IMG/VR virus record: IMGVR_UViG_3300043823_000113
Location: 1 to 37,563 of that record
Direction: 5' to 3' (one strand)
Source: a virus
DNA: 37,563 nt
Shown in pieces: positions 14,409-23,017 of this stretch (position 1 is its first letter; each line of letters opens with the position of its first letter). The translations under genes and the position numbers were made by a program. Below the pieces are notes generated by a model, which was not told the DNA's origin, ran no database searches, and saw only the letters and a list, made by a program, of their open reading frames with translations.

Positions 14409-14412
<4 letters not shown>
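13945..14412 (+). CDS. Putative PD-(D/E)XK-fold nuclease-like protein
   Basis: The chosen start is TTG 13945 with GTAAGG at the right spacing, giving 155 residues; an upstream TTG at 13939 is also possible. A helix with Glu53 (GCLGEIAVARW) is followed by Asp75 in KDGDVGPFEVRTT, giving E80-x-R82, and a beta strand (RKYLLVTLP). This order of Glu, Asp and Glu-x-Lys/Arg fits a restriction-endonuclease-like fold. Similar proteins occur in phage replication modules. The specific function is unknown. Confidence 0.55.
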
Positions 14413-16822
<2,410 letters not shown>

Positions 16823-16826
<4 letters not shown>

Positions 16827-17050
16827 AAAAGAAAAAGAAGCCGTCATATAAACAACTTTATCGCTACCTTTATGGCGAGGGAGAATTTAGCAAAGGTTTA
16901 ATCCGAGAGTATGACTTTATGGTTGATATTTTAGGCGGTTGGAAAAGTGCTTATCAATTCCTCCTAAATCAACATCAAGAATTAAAAGAAAAATATAATG
17001 AATTAAAGCAAAATTATGATAAATTAAAGGCTGAAAATGACACACGATGA
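16823..17050 (+). CDS. Small Lys-rich coiled-coil protein
   Basis: This 75-residue protein is coupled by ATGA to the previous gene. It has a strongly basic start (MKKKKKPSYKQLYRYL) and a C-terminal coiled coil with heptad spacing (LKEKYNELKQNYDKLKAE). It lies between the two MTHDELL paralogues and overlaps the second by 14 nt. The function is unknown; the basic head suggests nucleic-acid contact. Confidence 0.6.
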
Positions 17051-17270
17051 ACTGTTAGAAAAGATTAACAAGGTATTTGATGAACCACATATTCGCCCAG
17101 ACTTTACTCCTATACAAGCGGTAGAGGCATTAAAAGCAGTAGTTGACTTGCACAAGCAAGTCCGTGAGTGGTGCAACGTCTGCTTAGAAGATGATGGTGG
17201 CGGTTGGGAATGGACAAATACTTTATACCCTTGCCGCACTATTAAAGCCATAGAGAAGGCGTTGAAATGA
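17037..17270 (+). CDS. Small conserved phage protein, MTHDELL paralogue 2
   Basis: This 77-residue protein starts MTHDELLEKINKVF, with a helix VEALKAVVDLHKQ and a Cys-bearing C-terminal part: REWCNVCLEDDGGGW and LYPCRTIKAIEKALK. Compared with paralogue 1 it keeps a CxxC pair plus the later Cys, so it may bind zinc while paralogue 1 has lost part of the site. It overlaps the coiled-coil gene. Confidence 0.7.
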   Translation: MTHDELLEKINKVFDEPHIRPDFTPIQAVEALKAVVDLHKQVREWCNVCLEDDGGGWEWTNTLYPCRTIKAIEKALK

Positions 17271-17476
17271 TAGAAGGAGAAGTGCCTGTAACGGGTTTTG
17301 ATGGCGAACCTAAAAAATCAAGCAAAATGTTTAGAGACTCAATAACTTACAATGAAAAAACCTTTGATATACGCATATTGTTTTCTCCTAGTGAATTTTT
17401 TATAGGTGTTTATTCTGTAACTGATGAAAAAATTATACTTGAAAAAGCATTTGAGATAGAGAAAGGCTTGTTTTGA
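17267..17476 (+). CDS. Small hypothetical protein
   Basis: This 69-residue protein is coupled by ATGA to the preceding gene. It is beta-rich and starts MIEGEVPVTGFDGEP, with strands TFDIRILFS and FFIGVYSV and an acidic-basic helical end. No motif was recognised. It is the penultimate gene of the rightward operon. Confidence 0.55.
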   Translation: MIEGEVPVTGFDGEPKKSSKMFRDSITYNEKTFDIRILFSPSEFFIGVYSVTDEKIILEKAFEIEKGLF

Positions 17477-17479
17477 TAA

Positions 17480-17650
17480 ATGCCTACCTATGAATATATT
17501 TGCGATATATGTAATGAGTCTATTGCAGTAACTAGATCGGTGCACGATGAGGAGAATATCCCGTTCCATTGTGGACAGTTTGCTCGTCGTGTTTATACAG
17601 GTTTGCCCATTAGATTTAATTCTAGTGGCTTTTATTCAACTGGTGGATAG
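17480..17650 (+). CDS. FmdB-type zinc-ribbon small protein
   Basis: The frame ATG 17480 to TAG 17648-17650 gives 56 residues. It starts MPTYEYICDICNESI, the hallmark of the FmdB/CxxC-CxxC regulatory zinc ribbon. The second pair is degenerate (FHCGQF, one Cys), while the typical ARRVYTGLPIRFNSSGFY ending is present. Such proteins are frequent in actinophages and may be transcriptional regulators. It is the last gene before the bidirectional terminator. Confidence 0.75.
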   Translation: MPTYEYICDICNESIAVTRSVHDEENIPFHCGQFARRVYTGLPIRFNSSGFYSTGG

Positions 17651-17699
17651 GGGAATAAACTAGTTGATTGTTGGTGTGGGGAAGCACTAACAGCAAAAA

Positions 17700-17734
17700 A
17701 CCCGCTAGAGATTTATCTAGCGGGTCTTTTGTTT
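17700..17734. terminator. Bidirectional terminator between convergent operons
   Basis: A perfect 10-bp stem, ACCCGCTAGA / TCTAGCGGGT, encloses GATTTA. On the plus strand CTTTTGTTT follows. On the minus strand the six A's upstream give TTTTTT after the stem. It separates the rightward operon (last gene ends 17650) from the leftward cluster (last gene ends 17797). Confidence 0.9.
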
Positions 17735-17796
17735 GCTGGCGGAAAGTATAAGACCAGCATACGCGGAAGGAAAGGACAAAGAACCTTCAAGCGCAA

Positions 17797-18105
17797 TTAT
17801 ACAGTATCGGGGTGCTTCAATAGAGCGACACGCCATTGAGTAGTAATATCACCGCCAATACCAAATACTTTTTTCTCACCTTCTTTGCGAGCTTTATCGT
17901 AAGTTGGATATGGGCCAAAAGACTGCAATAGAGCAGTCTGTTTGGTTGAATTATCAAAGCGTTGGATAATTACAATATAATGTTCACGGGTCCAAAGCAT
18001 TTCCTCTACTGCCTTGAATAGATCCTTAGCGCAGTCAGTTGCTGACTCATAATCGCCTTCTAATATAGCGGCTAGTCTTTTAATCTCAGTTGGTTTACCT
18101 GCCAT
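17797..18105 (-). CDS. Hypothetical protein, last gene of the leftward cluster
   Basis: This 102-residue protein has an N-terminal helical part (IKRLAAILEGDYESATDCAKDL would be one long helix when split) and a C-terminal beta part (HYIVIIQRFD, ALLQSFGPYP, WRVALLKH). The FGPYPTYDKARKEGEKK segment looks like a small single-domain phage protein. The family was not recognised. The 10-mer GCGACACGCC of the early dyad lies inside its 3' end. Confidence 0.6.
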   Translation of the reverse strand: MAGKPTEIKRLAAILEGDYESATDCAKDLFKAVEEMLWTREHYIVIIQRFDNSTKQTALLQSFGPYPTYDKARKEGEKKVFGIGGDITTQWRVALLKHPDTV

Positions 18106-18107
18106 TG

Positions 18108-18362
18108 TTATGCCCTTTCAAAGATAATGCCATCGCAGCCAAAAATAAATGTGCCTTCAAAAAATCCTGACTCATCATCACCTGACTCATCTAGGATTAA
18201 ATCCCATAACCAATCTTTAGGAGCTAGAGCGTCAATCATTTGCCTAATCTTGCAATCATCTTGTTTGCAGTAGATATAATAATCACCAAAGTCAGACTTA
18301 TCAAAGTGAATTTCGTGTGTCCAATCTTGTCTATCTATATATATGCTGTATTTATTGTCCAT
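18108..18362 (-). CDS. Small acidic hypothetical protein
   Basis: 84 residues, rich in Asp, Trp and Tyr (QDWTHEIHFDKSDFGDYYIY, ALAPKDWLWDLILDE). Such strong negative charge is seen in DNA-mimic and anti-restriction proteins, but also in ordinary small proteins. It overlaps the glycosyltransferase gene by 11 nt and the next gene starts 3 nt after it. The function is unknown. Confidence 0.6.
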   Translation of the reverse strand: MDNKYSIYIDRQDWTHEIHFDKSDFGDYYIYCKQDDCKIRQMIDALAPKDWLWDLILDESGDDESGFFEGTFIFGCDGIIFERA

Positions 18363-19125
18363 TTGTTATTCCTTTCATCGCTTTTACAAGTTCATTTGTA
18401 CGTTCCCTAAGTGAAAGATGACCATAAATTTCACGATTATCAAGATATTGCGGTATTTTTTTAGCCCTTAATACTCTTGAAAAAATTACATATTCATAAT
18501 CATCTGTTCCATCTAAATAGCGTACATGCTTTAGAATATCATTGCGTAGTAAATAAGTACAGTGGATTACATCGCACAAGATCAAACCTTTTATCTCTTG
18601 GCGCACTACCTGGTAATATCTCATATCATCTAGGTAATATCCATTTACATTAGCAAGTAAATGGTAGTTTGAATAAGCTGGTTGCTCATCATCAACGCAC
18701 CTTAATAACGGGGCCACCGCTGGTAGGTTTAATTCAACTAGCTTTGTGAGCGTATCAGGTTTAATGAAATTATCCACATCTATCACAAAATAAAAATCTG
18801 CCATTTGTTGCTGCGCCATGCGTACACTTTTTTCGCGTATAGCACCTAATGCTTTGAACCTTGTGGCATTCCACTCATGGACTTTATATTGCTCTAGGTT
18901 AATATCTAGGTCAGAATAATCCTCAATTACCAAGGCATATTCTTGCCTATGTTCATTAGCCCATTGCTTTAATATATCGCTAGTTTCATCAGTGTTGTTG
19001 TTACTGCGTATATATAGAGTTATTTGTTCTTTTGGATAATCCCATTTGGATAAACTTTCAAGCCAAGCAGGTAACATTGGAGCTTTTTGCTTGGCTAGTA
19101 TCGCTACAAATATTGTTGGCTTCAT
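18352..19125 (-). CDS. GT-A-type glycosyltransferase
   Basis: The chosen start at 19125 (MKPTIFVAILAKQ) has a GGGTGG upstream; the longer frame from 19176 adds 17 residues without family character. The 257-residue protein has a Rossmann-like start, ITLYIRSNNNTDETSDIL, and the DxD motif in FYFVIDVDNF (116-118), resembling the N-terminal domain of collagen-galactosyltransferase/Anp1-like enzymes. It would transfer a sugar from an NDP donor to host surface glycans, phage DNA or proteins. It lies next to a secreted transglycosylase, so a cell-envelope role such as exclusion of other phages is possible. Confidence 0.75.
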   Translation of the reverse strand: MKPTIFVAILAKQKAPMLPAWLESLSKWDYPKEQITLYIRSNNNTDETSDILKQWANEHRQEYALVIEDYSDLDINLEQYKVHEWNATRFKALGAIREKSVRMAQQQMADFYFVIDVDNFIKPDTLTKLVELNLPAVAPLLRCVDDEQPAYSNYHLLANVNGYYLDDMRYYQVVRQEIKGLILCDVIHCTYLLRNDILKHVRYLDGTDDYEYVIFSRVLRAKKIPQYLDNREIYGHLSLRERTNELVKAMKGITNGQ

Positions 19126-19126
19126 T

Positions 19127-19564
19127 TTAGTACCACCCATAATTAAATTCATGTCGCAAGGCGCGGCATGAGTCATTATTATAGCGCATTTTGATATATC
19201 CTAAACCCCATTTGATTTGGGTTAGTGGATCAGTTTTGTAGTTCTTTGACACGCTCCCCATACGACTAGCGGGGAGGGCTTGCGCTATTCCTAAAGCTCT
19301 GCCCTTGCTTGTGGCATAGCCAAGTGATTTATAGTTCCAATCACTCTCCATAGTCCATAATAAATCAAGACACTCAAACTTTATATCACTTTTGCCATAA
19401 GTCTTTTGAGCGTAGTCTTTGAGCTGGGTAATGGAATAGGTCGGAGCCACCTTGATAGTGGCTTTATGAGGCTCTAAATGCGTATGAGGGGCTATTGCTA
19501 GCCCCGTCAGTACGCCTATTAGATAGATTATTCCTGTGGAGTAAAGTCGCTTTTTGTGATACAT
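19127..19564 (-). CDS. Secreted transglycosylase-like (Apf/Rpf-type) cell-wall protein
   Basis: This 145-residue protein has an N-terminal membrane or signal segment (GIIYLIGVLTGLAIAP, 11-26) and a C-terminal lysozyme-like domain: DLLWTMESDWNYKS with catalytic-Glu candidate E73, then ALGIAQALPAS, WGLGYIKMRY and a final NYGWY. This is the aggregation-promoting-factor/Rpf-type transglycosylase pattern of actinobacteria. The start has a perfect AAAGGAG site 8 nt upstream. It overlaps the end of the whiB-like gene by 37 nt. It could remodel peptidoglycan early in infection. Confidence 0.8.
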   Translation of the reverse strand: MYHKKRLYSTGIIYLIGVLTGLAIAPHTHLEPHKATIKVAPTYSITQLKDYAQKTYGKSDIKFECLDLLWTMESDWNYKSLGYATSKGRALGIAQALPASRMGSVSKNYKTDPLTQIKWGLGYIKMRYNNDSCRALRHEFNYGWY

Positions 19565-19917
19565 GAGTAAATCTCCTTTGGTGGGGCGGGAATTTCATAA
19601 GTGGGGACATTATGAGCATTTGCGTAGGCTCTAAGTGTTTTGCTTAGGTTTAGGCGCTTACCGATATAGCCAGCTACCTCTTGTCTTTCGCCTTCTAAAG
19701 TTCCGCCATATATGCCATACATAATAGTCTCTCGGCAGGTCATGGCATATTCCAAGCATTCTTGGCGTATCTCACAGGAGCTACACAAGCGCAGCGCTAA
19801 AACCGTGTTGGCTTTAATATCATTGCTAAGTGTTGCTTGACCTTTTTCAATAGTGGGAAAGAATATTTCAGGGTCGGTCATAGCACAGGGTGGCGTATAA
19901 TCTAATTTTCTAACCAT
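19528..19917 (-). CDS. whiB: WhiB-family iron-sulfur transcription factor
   Basis: 129 residues with the four cluster cysteines of WhiB proteins: Cys11 (PPCAMTDPEIFF), and Cys45, Cys48 and Cys54 in CSSCEIRQECLEYAM. The turn motif is GIYGGTLEGER (68-78). WhiB is restricted to actinobacteria and their phages and acts with sigma factor region 4 to alter promoter choice. The C-terminal extension (after about residue 95) differs from cellular forms. It is preceded on the minus strand by AGGAG and overlaps the upstream 46-residue gene. It probably reprogrammes host transcription. Confidence 0.93.
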   Translation of the reverse strand: MVRKLDYTPPCAMTDPEIFFPTIEKGQATLSNDIKANTVLALRLCSSCEIRQECLEYAMTCRETIMYGIYGGTLEGERQEVAGYIGKRLNLSKTLRAYANAHNVPTYEIPAPPKEIYSCITKSDFTPQE

Positions 19918-20042
19918 TGTGGCACATCTCCTGTAATAACATCTTTGCGGCCTTGTTCATAGCCAATTGTCCAAGCCTTTTCGATTAACTTCTCAAGAGC
20001 TGGAGTTATATCCTCTATAAGAATATCAGTAACTTTAAGCAT
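19902..20042 (-). CDS. 46-residue hypothetical protein upstream of whiB
   Basis: The frame from ATG at 20042 (complement) to TAG at 19902-19904 is preceded by a strong AAGGAAA site. The product is a short helical protein (ITPALEKLIEKAWTIGYEQG) ending DVPQWLEN. It overlaps the whiB start by 16 nt, suggesting coupling. A promoter candidate containing the repeated motif lies about 30 nt upstream. Confidence 0.6.
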   Translation of the reverse strand: MLKVTDILIEDITPALEKLIEKAWTIGYEQGRKDVITGDVPQWLEN

Positions 20043-20073
20043 TATTTTCCTTTCCTAGTTGGTGTTGCTATTA

Positions 20074-20099
20074 CATTACGCCTATTTGATCGGTATTGC
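20074..20099 (-). promoter_or_regulatory. Repeated motif copy 1, candidate promoter/operator for the whiB operon
   Basis: On the minus strand TTGCAA and TAATGT are separated by exactly 17 nt, and the spacer TACCGATCAAATAGGCG is the conserved motif. It lies about 30 nt upstream of the first gene of the whiB group. Conservation of the spacer, not only of the hexamers, suggests a regulator or an alternative sigma factor. Confidence 0.55.
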
Positions 20100-20157
20100 A
20101 AGTTTATAGACCGATAATGGCGGGTAGATTATTCAAAAATTCTCCCGCAGGCGTAGG

Positions 20158-20180
20158 TCGCCTAGCGGGTCGGTATTACC
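20158..20180 (-). promoter_or_regulatory. Repeated motif copy 2
   Basis: TCGCCTAGCGGGTCGGTATTACC on the plus strand shares the core CGCCTA...GGTCGGTA with the other copies. The flanking -35 and -10 are poor, so this may be an operator only. It lies 80 nt from copy 1. Confidence 0.45.
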
Positions 20181-20320
20181 ACCCGTTTAAGCAGTTATTC
20201 CTAGAGTGGTGGAGCCTATTCTTGCGGGCTATTTTGAGCGTGGGGACATATTCTCGCCAGCTGCAAGAGTGGCAGATGACTAGCCACTCCTGCGCTTTTG
20301 GGAGATATATATAGGCGTGT

Positions 20321-20452
20321 CTATTCCTCATCTTTTGCTTTTACTAAATCGTCAATTTCAGGCTTGCAGTTATGCTCTAAGTTATTATCCTCGTTAAAAT
20401 CGTGGATAAGGTCGGCGATTAGTTCCCACGGGTTAGTTGCTGCTAGGTTCAT
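20321..20452 (-). CDS. 43-residue acidic protein
   Basis: ATG at 20452 (complement) with a GAGGGGG site 7 nt upstream. It starts MNLAATNPWELIADLIHDFN and ends with acidic and Lys residues (DDLVKAKDEE). Its start overlaps the stop of the next upstream gene by one base (TAATG). The function is unknown. Confidence 0.55.
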   Translation of the reverse strand: MNLAATNPWELIADLIHDFNEDNNLEHNCKPEIDDLVKAKDEE

Positions 20453-20631
20453 TAGTTCACCCCCTCGCAATCGCAAAATTCAATTTCATATAAGCAAGAG
20501 TGGCATATGCCAGCTCCAATTTCACAATTAACCTCACCGCATGGGCATAGATTAGGGTTAAAATCATTAAACCCTGACCCGTCATCACCGTTATTTTGCT
20601 TATCTTGTACCCATTTATCTAACTTGCTCAT
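20452..20631 (-). CDS. 59-residue Cys-rich (zinc-binding) protein
   Basis: ATG at 20631 (complement). The polar N-terminal half is followed by a dense Cys cluster: LCPCGEVNCEIG, ICHSCLYE and FCDCEG, eight cysteines in about 27 residues. Binding of zinc or an iron-sulfur cluster is likely. It abuts both neighbours with overlaps of a few bases, so it is probably co-translated. Confidence 0.6.
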   Translation of the reverse strand: MSKLDKWVQDKQNNGDDGSGFNDFNPNLCPCGEVNCEIGAGICHSCLYEIEFCDCEGVN

Positions 20632-21078
20632 TTATGCCACCTCCTCGTCATAATCTGCTGGTGAAACTGTAAAAGTTGCGCCCATTGGCTCATCATGGCT
20701 ATATCGTGTTATGCTTATTAGGTTATTCTCATCTTTTGTAATTTTTAGCGTGTATGAACCGTTAATGCTCAACACCTTGCGCAATTGTTCACCCGTTGCG
20801 GGGATAATGTCCGTACTACCCTCTAAGTTCATCCAGCCCATGCGTGAACCGTTCACGCGCATATACTCATGTCCGTTAAGGCGTGAGTATTCTTCCATTA
20901 GTTCATCTATTCCTTCCAGTTTGTACTCATAGCAAAATCCATCGCAGTATTCCACTTCACGAGTAGGTTGTTTACACTCCTCACAGATAGTTACATCTGT
21001 AACAATTCCGCAAGTTTCACAATATCTACAGGTGCAATCTGTGGATAGTTCTATATCCCATTTATCTATTAGTTCCAT
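20632..21078 (-). CDS. Cys-rich N-terminal domain protein, hypothetical
   Basis: This 148-residue protein has a Cys-rich head (CTCRYCETCG, ICEECKQPT, YCDGFCYEYK; nine cysteines before residue 52), probably one or two zinc ribbons. A helical part (GIDELMEEYSRLNG) and a beta-rich C-terminal domain (GSYTLKITKDENNLISI) follow. It is the first gene of a three-gene block whose promoter candidate is motif copy 3. The function is unknown; a regulator is plausible. Confidence 0.65.
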   Translation of the reverse strand: MELIDKWDIELSTDCTCRYCETCGIVTDVTICEECKQPTREVEYCDGFCYEYKLEGIDELMEEYSRLNGHEYMRVNGSRMGWMNLEGSTDIIPATGEQLRKVLSINGSYTLKITKDENNLISITRYSHDEPMGATFTVSPADYDEEVA

Positions 21079-21100
21079 TTTCTTACTTTCCTTTCCAATT

Positions 21101-21126
21101 CATTACGCCTATATGGTCGGTAATGC
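21101..21126 (-). promoter_or_regulatory. Repeated motif copy 3, candidate promoter/operator
   Basis: Plus-strand CATTACGCCTATATGGTCGG (21101-21120) continues TAATGC. It matches copy 1 at 22 of 26 positions. On the minus strand the 17-nt spacer TACCGACCATATAGGCG lies before TAATGA. It lies 23 nt upstream of the Cys-rich gene at 21078. Confidence 0.55.
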
Positions 21127-21171
21127 CTAGTTTAATACTAGGTAGCAGTTCACCGGCCGCTTAGCCGGTGA
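21126..21171 (-). promoter_or_regulatory. Two adjacent hairpins upstream of motif copy 3
   Basis: CCTAGT/ACTAGG (21126-21142) and TCACCGGC/GCCGGTGA (21150-21171) form two perfect stems just upstream, on the minus strand, of the promoter-like motif. They may be operator dyads, or a weak terminator of the gene at 21186-21323. No T-run follows on either strand. Confidence 0.4.
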
Positions 21172-21185
21172 GCCACTATCCAATA

Positions 21186-21323
21186 TTAAAGAGTTTTGAG
21201 ATACTCTCTAAATTTAGCTTTAGCCTCTCTTAGTGTGTAGCCGATATACCGCTGCTCCACTCTGTAGCCCTTATATATGGTGGATATGCTAAATCCATCC
21301 GTAGCGTGTCGTGTGATAGTCAT
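21186..21323 (-). CDS. 45-residue basic protein
   Basis: ATG at 21323 (complement) with GAGG six nt upstream, stop TAA at 21186. The sequence is basic and amphipathic (MTITRHATDGFSISTIYKGY, then YTLREAKAKFREYLK). The N-terminal strand plus C-terminal helix could be a minimal DNA- or RNA-binding fold. No family was recognised. Confidence 0.6.
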   Translation of the reverse strand: MTITRHATDGFSISTIYKGYRVEQRYIGYTLREAKAKFREYLKTL

Positions 21324-21367
21324 TTATTCCTCTTTCCTAGATAATCCCACTACTTTAGTGAGATAGT

Positions 21368-21412
21368 GCGCTAGTAGGTCGTGAGCCTATGCCGTCATTA
21401 ACGGGCTAGCGC
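21368..21412. repeat. Inverted repeat in a short intergenic gap
   Basis: GCGCTAG (21368-21374) and CTAGCGC (21406-21412) are perfect arms around a 31-nt loop containing a weak half-match to the repeated motif (AGGTCGTGAGCCTA). A smaller dyad, CACTA-CTT-TAGTG (21348-21360), lies just before it. It may be regulatory for the 45-residue gene. Confidence 0.35.
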
Positions 21413-21419
21413 GTGAGTT

Positions 21420-21626
21420 TTAATCCTCGCAGTTACACTCGTCCACTTGAGAGATATATCTCCCGCAATTCTCGCAGTTAATAATCCACTCTAATAGTCC
21501 GCCCTCATCGCCACAATTTGAGCATTTCCAATTTATCTTATTCCATGCCTCATCGAAAATCGCGCTAGTAATTTCAGCCTCACAATTCTCGCAAGTGGTG
21601 TAGTAATTGACCTTATTTTGATCCAT
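21420..21626 (-). CDS. Cys-rich zinc-ribbon protein
   Basis: 68 residues with CENCEAEI, WKCSNCGDEG, NCENCGRYIS and a CNCED end: four CxC/CxxC pairs, enough for two zinc ribbons. A good AGAGGAAA site precedes the ATG. It sits 1 nt after the small membrane-protein gene. It may be a transcription or translation regulator; no specific family was recognised. Confidence 0.65.
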   Translation of the reverse strand: MDQNKVNYYTTCENCEAEITSAIFDEAWNKINWKCSNCGDEGGLLEWIINCENCGRYISQVDECNCED

Positions 21627-21794
21627 TTATTTATTTCCTCTCCAGATAAACTCGCAATAATTTTGATTGTAAAATTCAGGGTTTTTATAGGTGCAGACCT
21701 TAACTGCGTGGTGCGTTGAATAAAACCATATTCCTAGCCCTATCAGCAGGGCTAGGATAGTGCGAAATAGGCGAAACTTTCGGCGGTTACTCAT
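21627..21794 (-). CDS. 55-residue single-TM or secreted protein
   Basis: ATG at 21794 (complement) overlaps the stop of the upstream gene (ATGA), and the stop is followed directly by the zinc-ribbon gene. A basic start (MSNRRKFRLFR) and a hydrophobic segment (TILALLIGLGIWFY) form a membrane anchor or signal. The outer part has two cysteines (VCTYKNPEFYNQNYCEF), which could form a disulfide. A superinfection-exclusion role is conceivable but unsupported. Confidence 0.6.
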   Translation of the reverse strand: MSNRRKFRLFRTILALLIGLGIWFYSTHHAVKVCTYKNPEFYNQNYCEFIWRGNK

Positions 21795-22093
21795 TTGAAT
21801 AATTCGCTCTTCTTGCCATATTGGGAGACTTTATAGAGGTTAATTCCCATTTCATCTCTTGCCTCCCATATTGAAGGACATTTGGCAACATCACCAAAAT
21901 ATCCGCGTGAGTGTAATTCTTGCATAGCGCGGTGAGCGTATTGCTCCTCATAGCCATATTCCATAGGCATAATAAACGCTATTTTCCCATCTACCCATAC
22001 GCGATTAGCGAAATAAGTGTTTCCATAGGTTTTGTCGAACCATAATCTACCCTCGATAAAGATAGATTTTTCCGCTTTCGTTAGTGTTTCCAT
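21791..22093 (-). CDS. Conserved phage hypothetical protein
   Basis: This 100-residue protein contains FIEGRLWFDKTYGNTYFANR followed by VWVDGKIAFIMPM, a pattern I recall in many aquatic phage hypothetical proteins. It then has a helix (EEQYAHRAMQELHSRG). The conserved aromatic motif suggests a small beta-hairpin/helix fold. It is the second gene of the leftward cluster. The function is unknown. Confidence 0.7.
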   Translation of the reverse strand: METLTKAEKSIFIEGRLWFDKTYGNTYFANRVWVDGKIAFIMPMEYGYEEQYAHRAMQELHSRGYFGDVAKCPSIWEARDEMGINLYKVSQYGKKSELFK

Positions 22094-22097
22094 TAGT

Positions 22098-22442
22098 TTA
22101 GTTCCTTTCCTTTAGTGTTTTAATGCGCTTAGTGTAAGCATTAAATAAATTAGTCGTGTATTCCTCATTTATGGCTATTCCTTCACTTCTGGAGTAGTTG
22201 ATAAAGTCTTTTAGAATTTTGAGGTTTTTCTCCAGAGAATAAGTACTGTCATAGCTCAAAATTGAACAATCAAAACAAGTAAACGAGGTGTGAGTTTCGC
22301 TGTCTTGAGAGATTATTCCTTGTTCAGGGGTAAATTCATCTCCACAGTTTCCGCACATATGGTACAGAGTTTCCTCGTTGCAATTAAAACATTGACCGTC
22401 TAAACCTACGGTACACTTGCAATTTTCGCACATTAGAGCCAT
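22098..22442 (-). CDS. Cys-rich zinc-finger-like protein, first gene of the leftward cluster
   Basis: This 114-residue protein has MCENCKCTVGLDGQCFNCNE, MCGNCGDEF and FTCFDCS: about ten cysteines in the first 60 residues, suggesting two or three zinc ribbons. A helical C-terminal half (LEKNLKILKDFINYSRSE, then NLFNAYTKRIKTLK) follows. ATG 22442 has AGGA 8 nt upstream. As the first gene after the origin-like region it is likely expressed early. Confidence 0.65.
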   Translation of the reverse strand: MALMCENCKCTVGLDGQCFNCNEETLYHMCGNCGDEFTPEQGIISQDSETHTSFTCFDCSILSYDSTYSLEKNLKILKDFINYSRSEGIAINEEYTTNLFNAYTKRIKTLKERN

Positions 22443-22562
22443 TTTTTTGTCCTATTCTATCGAGCGACCATCGCCCAATAGGTAAAAGATAGTCTCTATT
22501 TTCAACAATTGCAAGTTATTTTTTAAGATATTTTGGCGTGTCGCAGGGTAGCTGCAAGGGTT

Positions 22563-22625
22563 AATTGGTAGGCAATTGGTAGCGATTGGTGGTGATTGGT
22601 GGTGATTTAGTGGCTATTGGTGGCT
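22563..22625. repeat. Iteron array, candidate replication origin
   Basis: Six contiguous 10-11-bp units: AATTGGTAGGC, AATTGGTAGCG, ATTGGTGGTG (twice), ATTTAGTGGCT and ATTGGTGGCT. The period of about one helical turn places all copies on the same DNA face. An AT-rich stretch lies just before, and inverted copies occur 70-100 bp downstream. This resembles iterons bound by replication initiators. Confidence 0.5.
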
Positions 22626-22775
22626 CTAATAGCGGTATGGACAGTCTCCACCGCTCTATCACTCAACACCATAAACGCCGATTAAACACCCGTTTACCAC
22701 CGATTATCGTGTCGTAACTACCAATAAAGAATAGATTATGACCCTCTTTCGATAAGCAATTCCAACGCTTACGGA

Positions 22776-22804
22776 TTATCTCGCCTATCGGGTCGGTAGG
22801 GCAA
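22776..22804 (-). promoter_or_regulatory. Repeated motif copy 4, candidate leftward promoter
   Basis: On the minus strand TTGCCC is followed after 18 nt by GATAAT, the best -10 of the four copies; the spacer begins TACCGACCCGATAGGCG. It points left, through the iteron array, towards the gene at 22442. The transcript would have a long leader and could also prime replication. Confidence 0.5.
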
Positions 22805-23017
22805 AACTAAACAAAATCGGTGCGAATTGTCCAAATTCAACCCGTGGGTTTTAATATAGCGGGTGACTACTATTTACTATCACCCCATAAATTTTTTCTA
22901 AATATAGGCCGCGCATCAGCTAGATCCGTCTCATATTGTAAGACGCCGTCTCAATATATGGACCATTTGTAAAAATATTTTTGCGCTATAACCAGTATAA
23001 AATACTGCTTTTAGAGC

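Larger units (their letters stand above)
20043..20320. other. Intergenic segment with two motif copies
   Basis: No supported gene on either strand; a plus-strand frame at 20096-20314 has no family character and no ribosome-binding site. The segment carries two copies of the repeated promoter-like motif (20074 and 20158). A related half-site dyad lies around 20090-20113 (ATCGGT ... ACCGAT). Confidence 0.55.

Noticed and set aside
18108-18362. Anti-restriction or anti-CRISPR call for the acidic protein
   Set aside because: Acidity alone is not specific; no recognised Ocr, ArdA or Acr motif could be seen.
20096-20314. 72-codon plus-strand frame in the leftward arm
   Set aside because: Overlaps two copies of the repeated motif, has no ribosome-binding site, and its product has no domain-like features.
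22563-22625. Possible CRISPR array
   Set aside because: Units are only 10-11 bp and abut without spacers, so iterons are the better reading.
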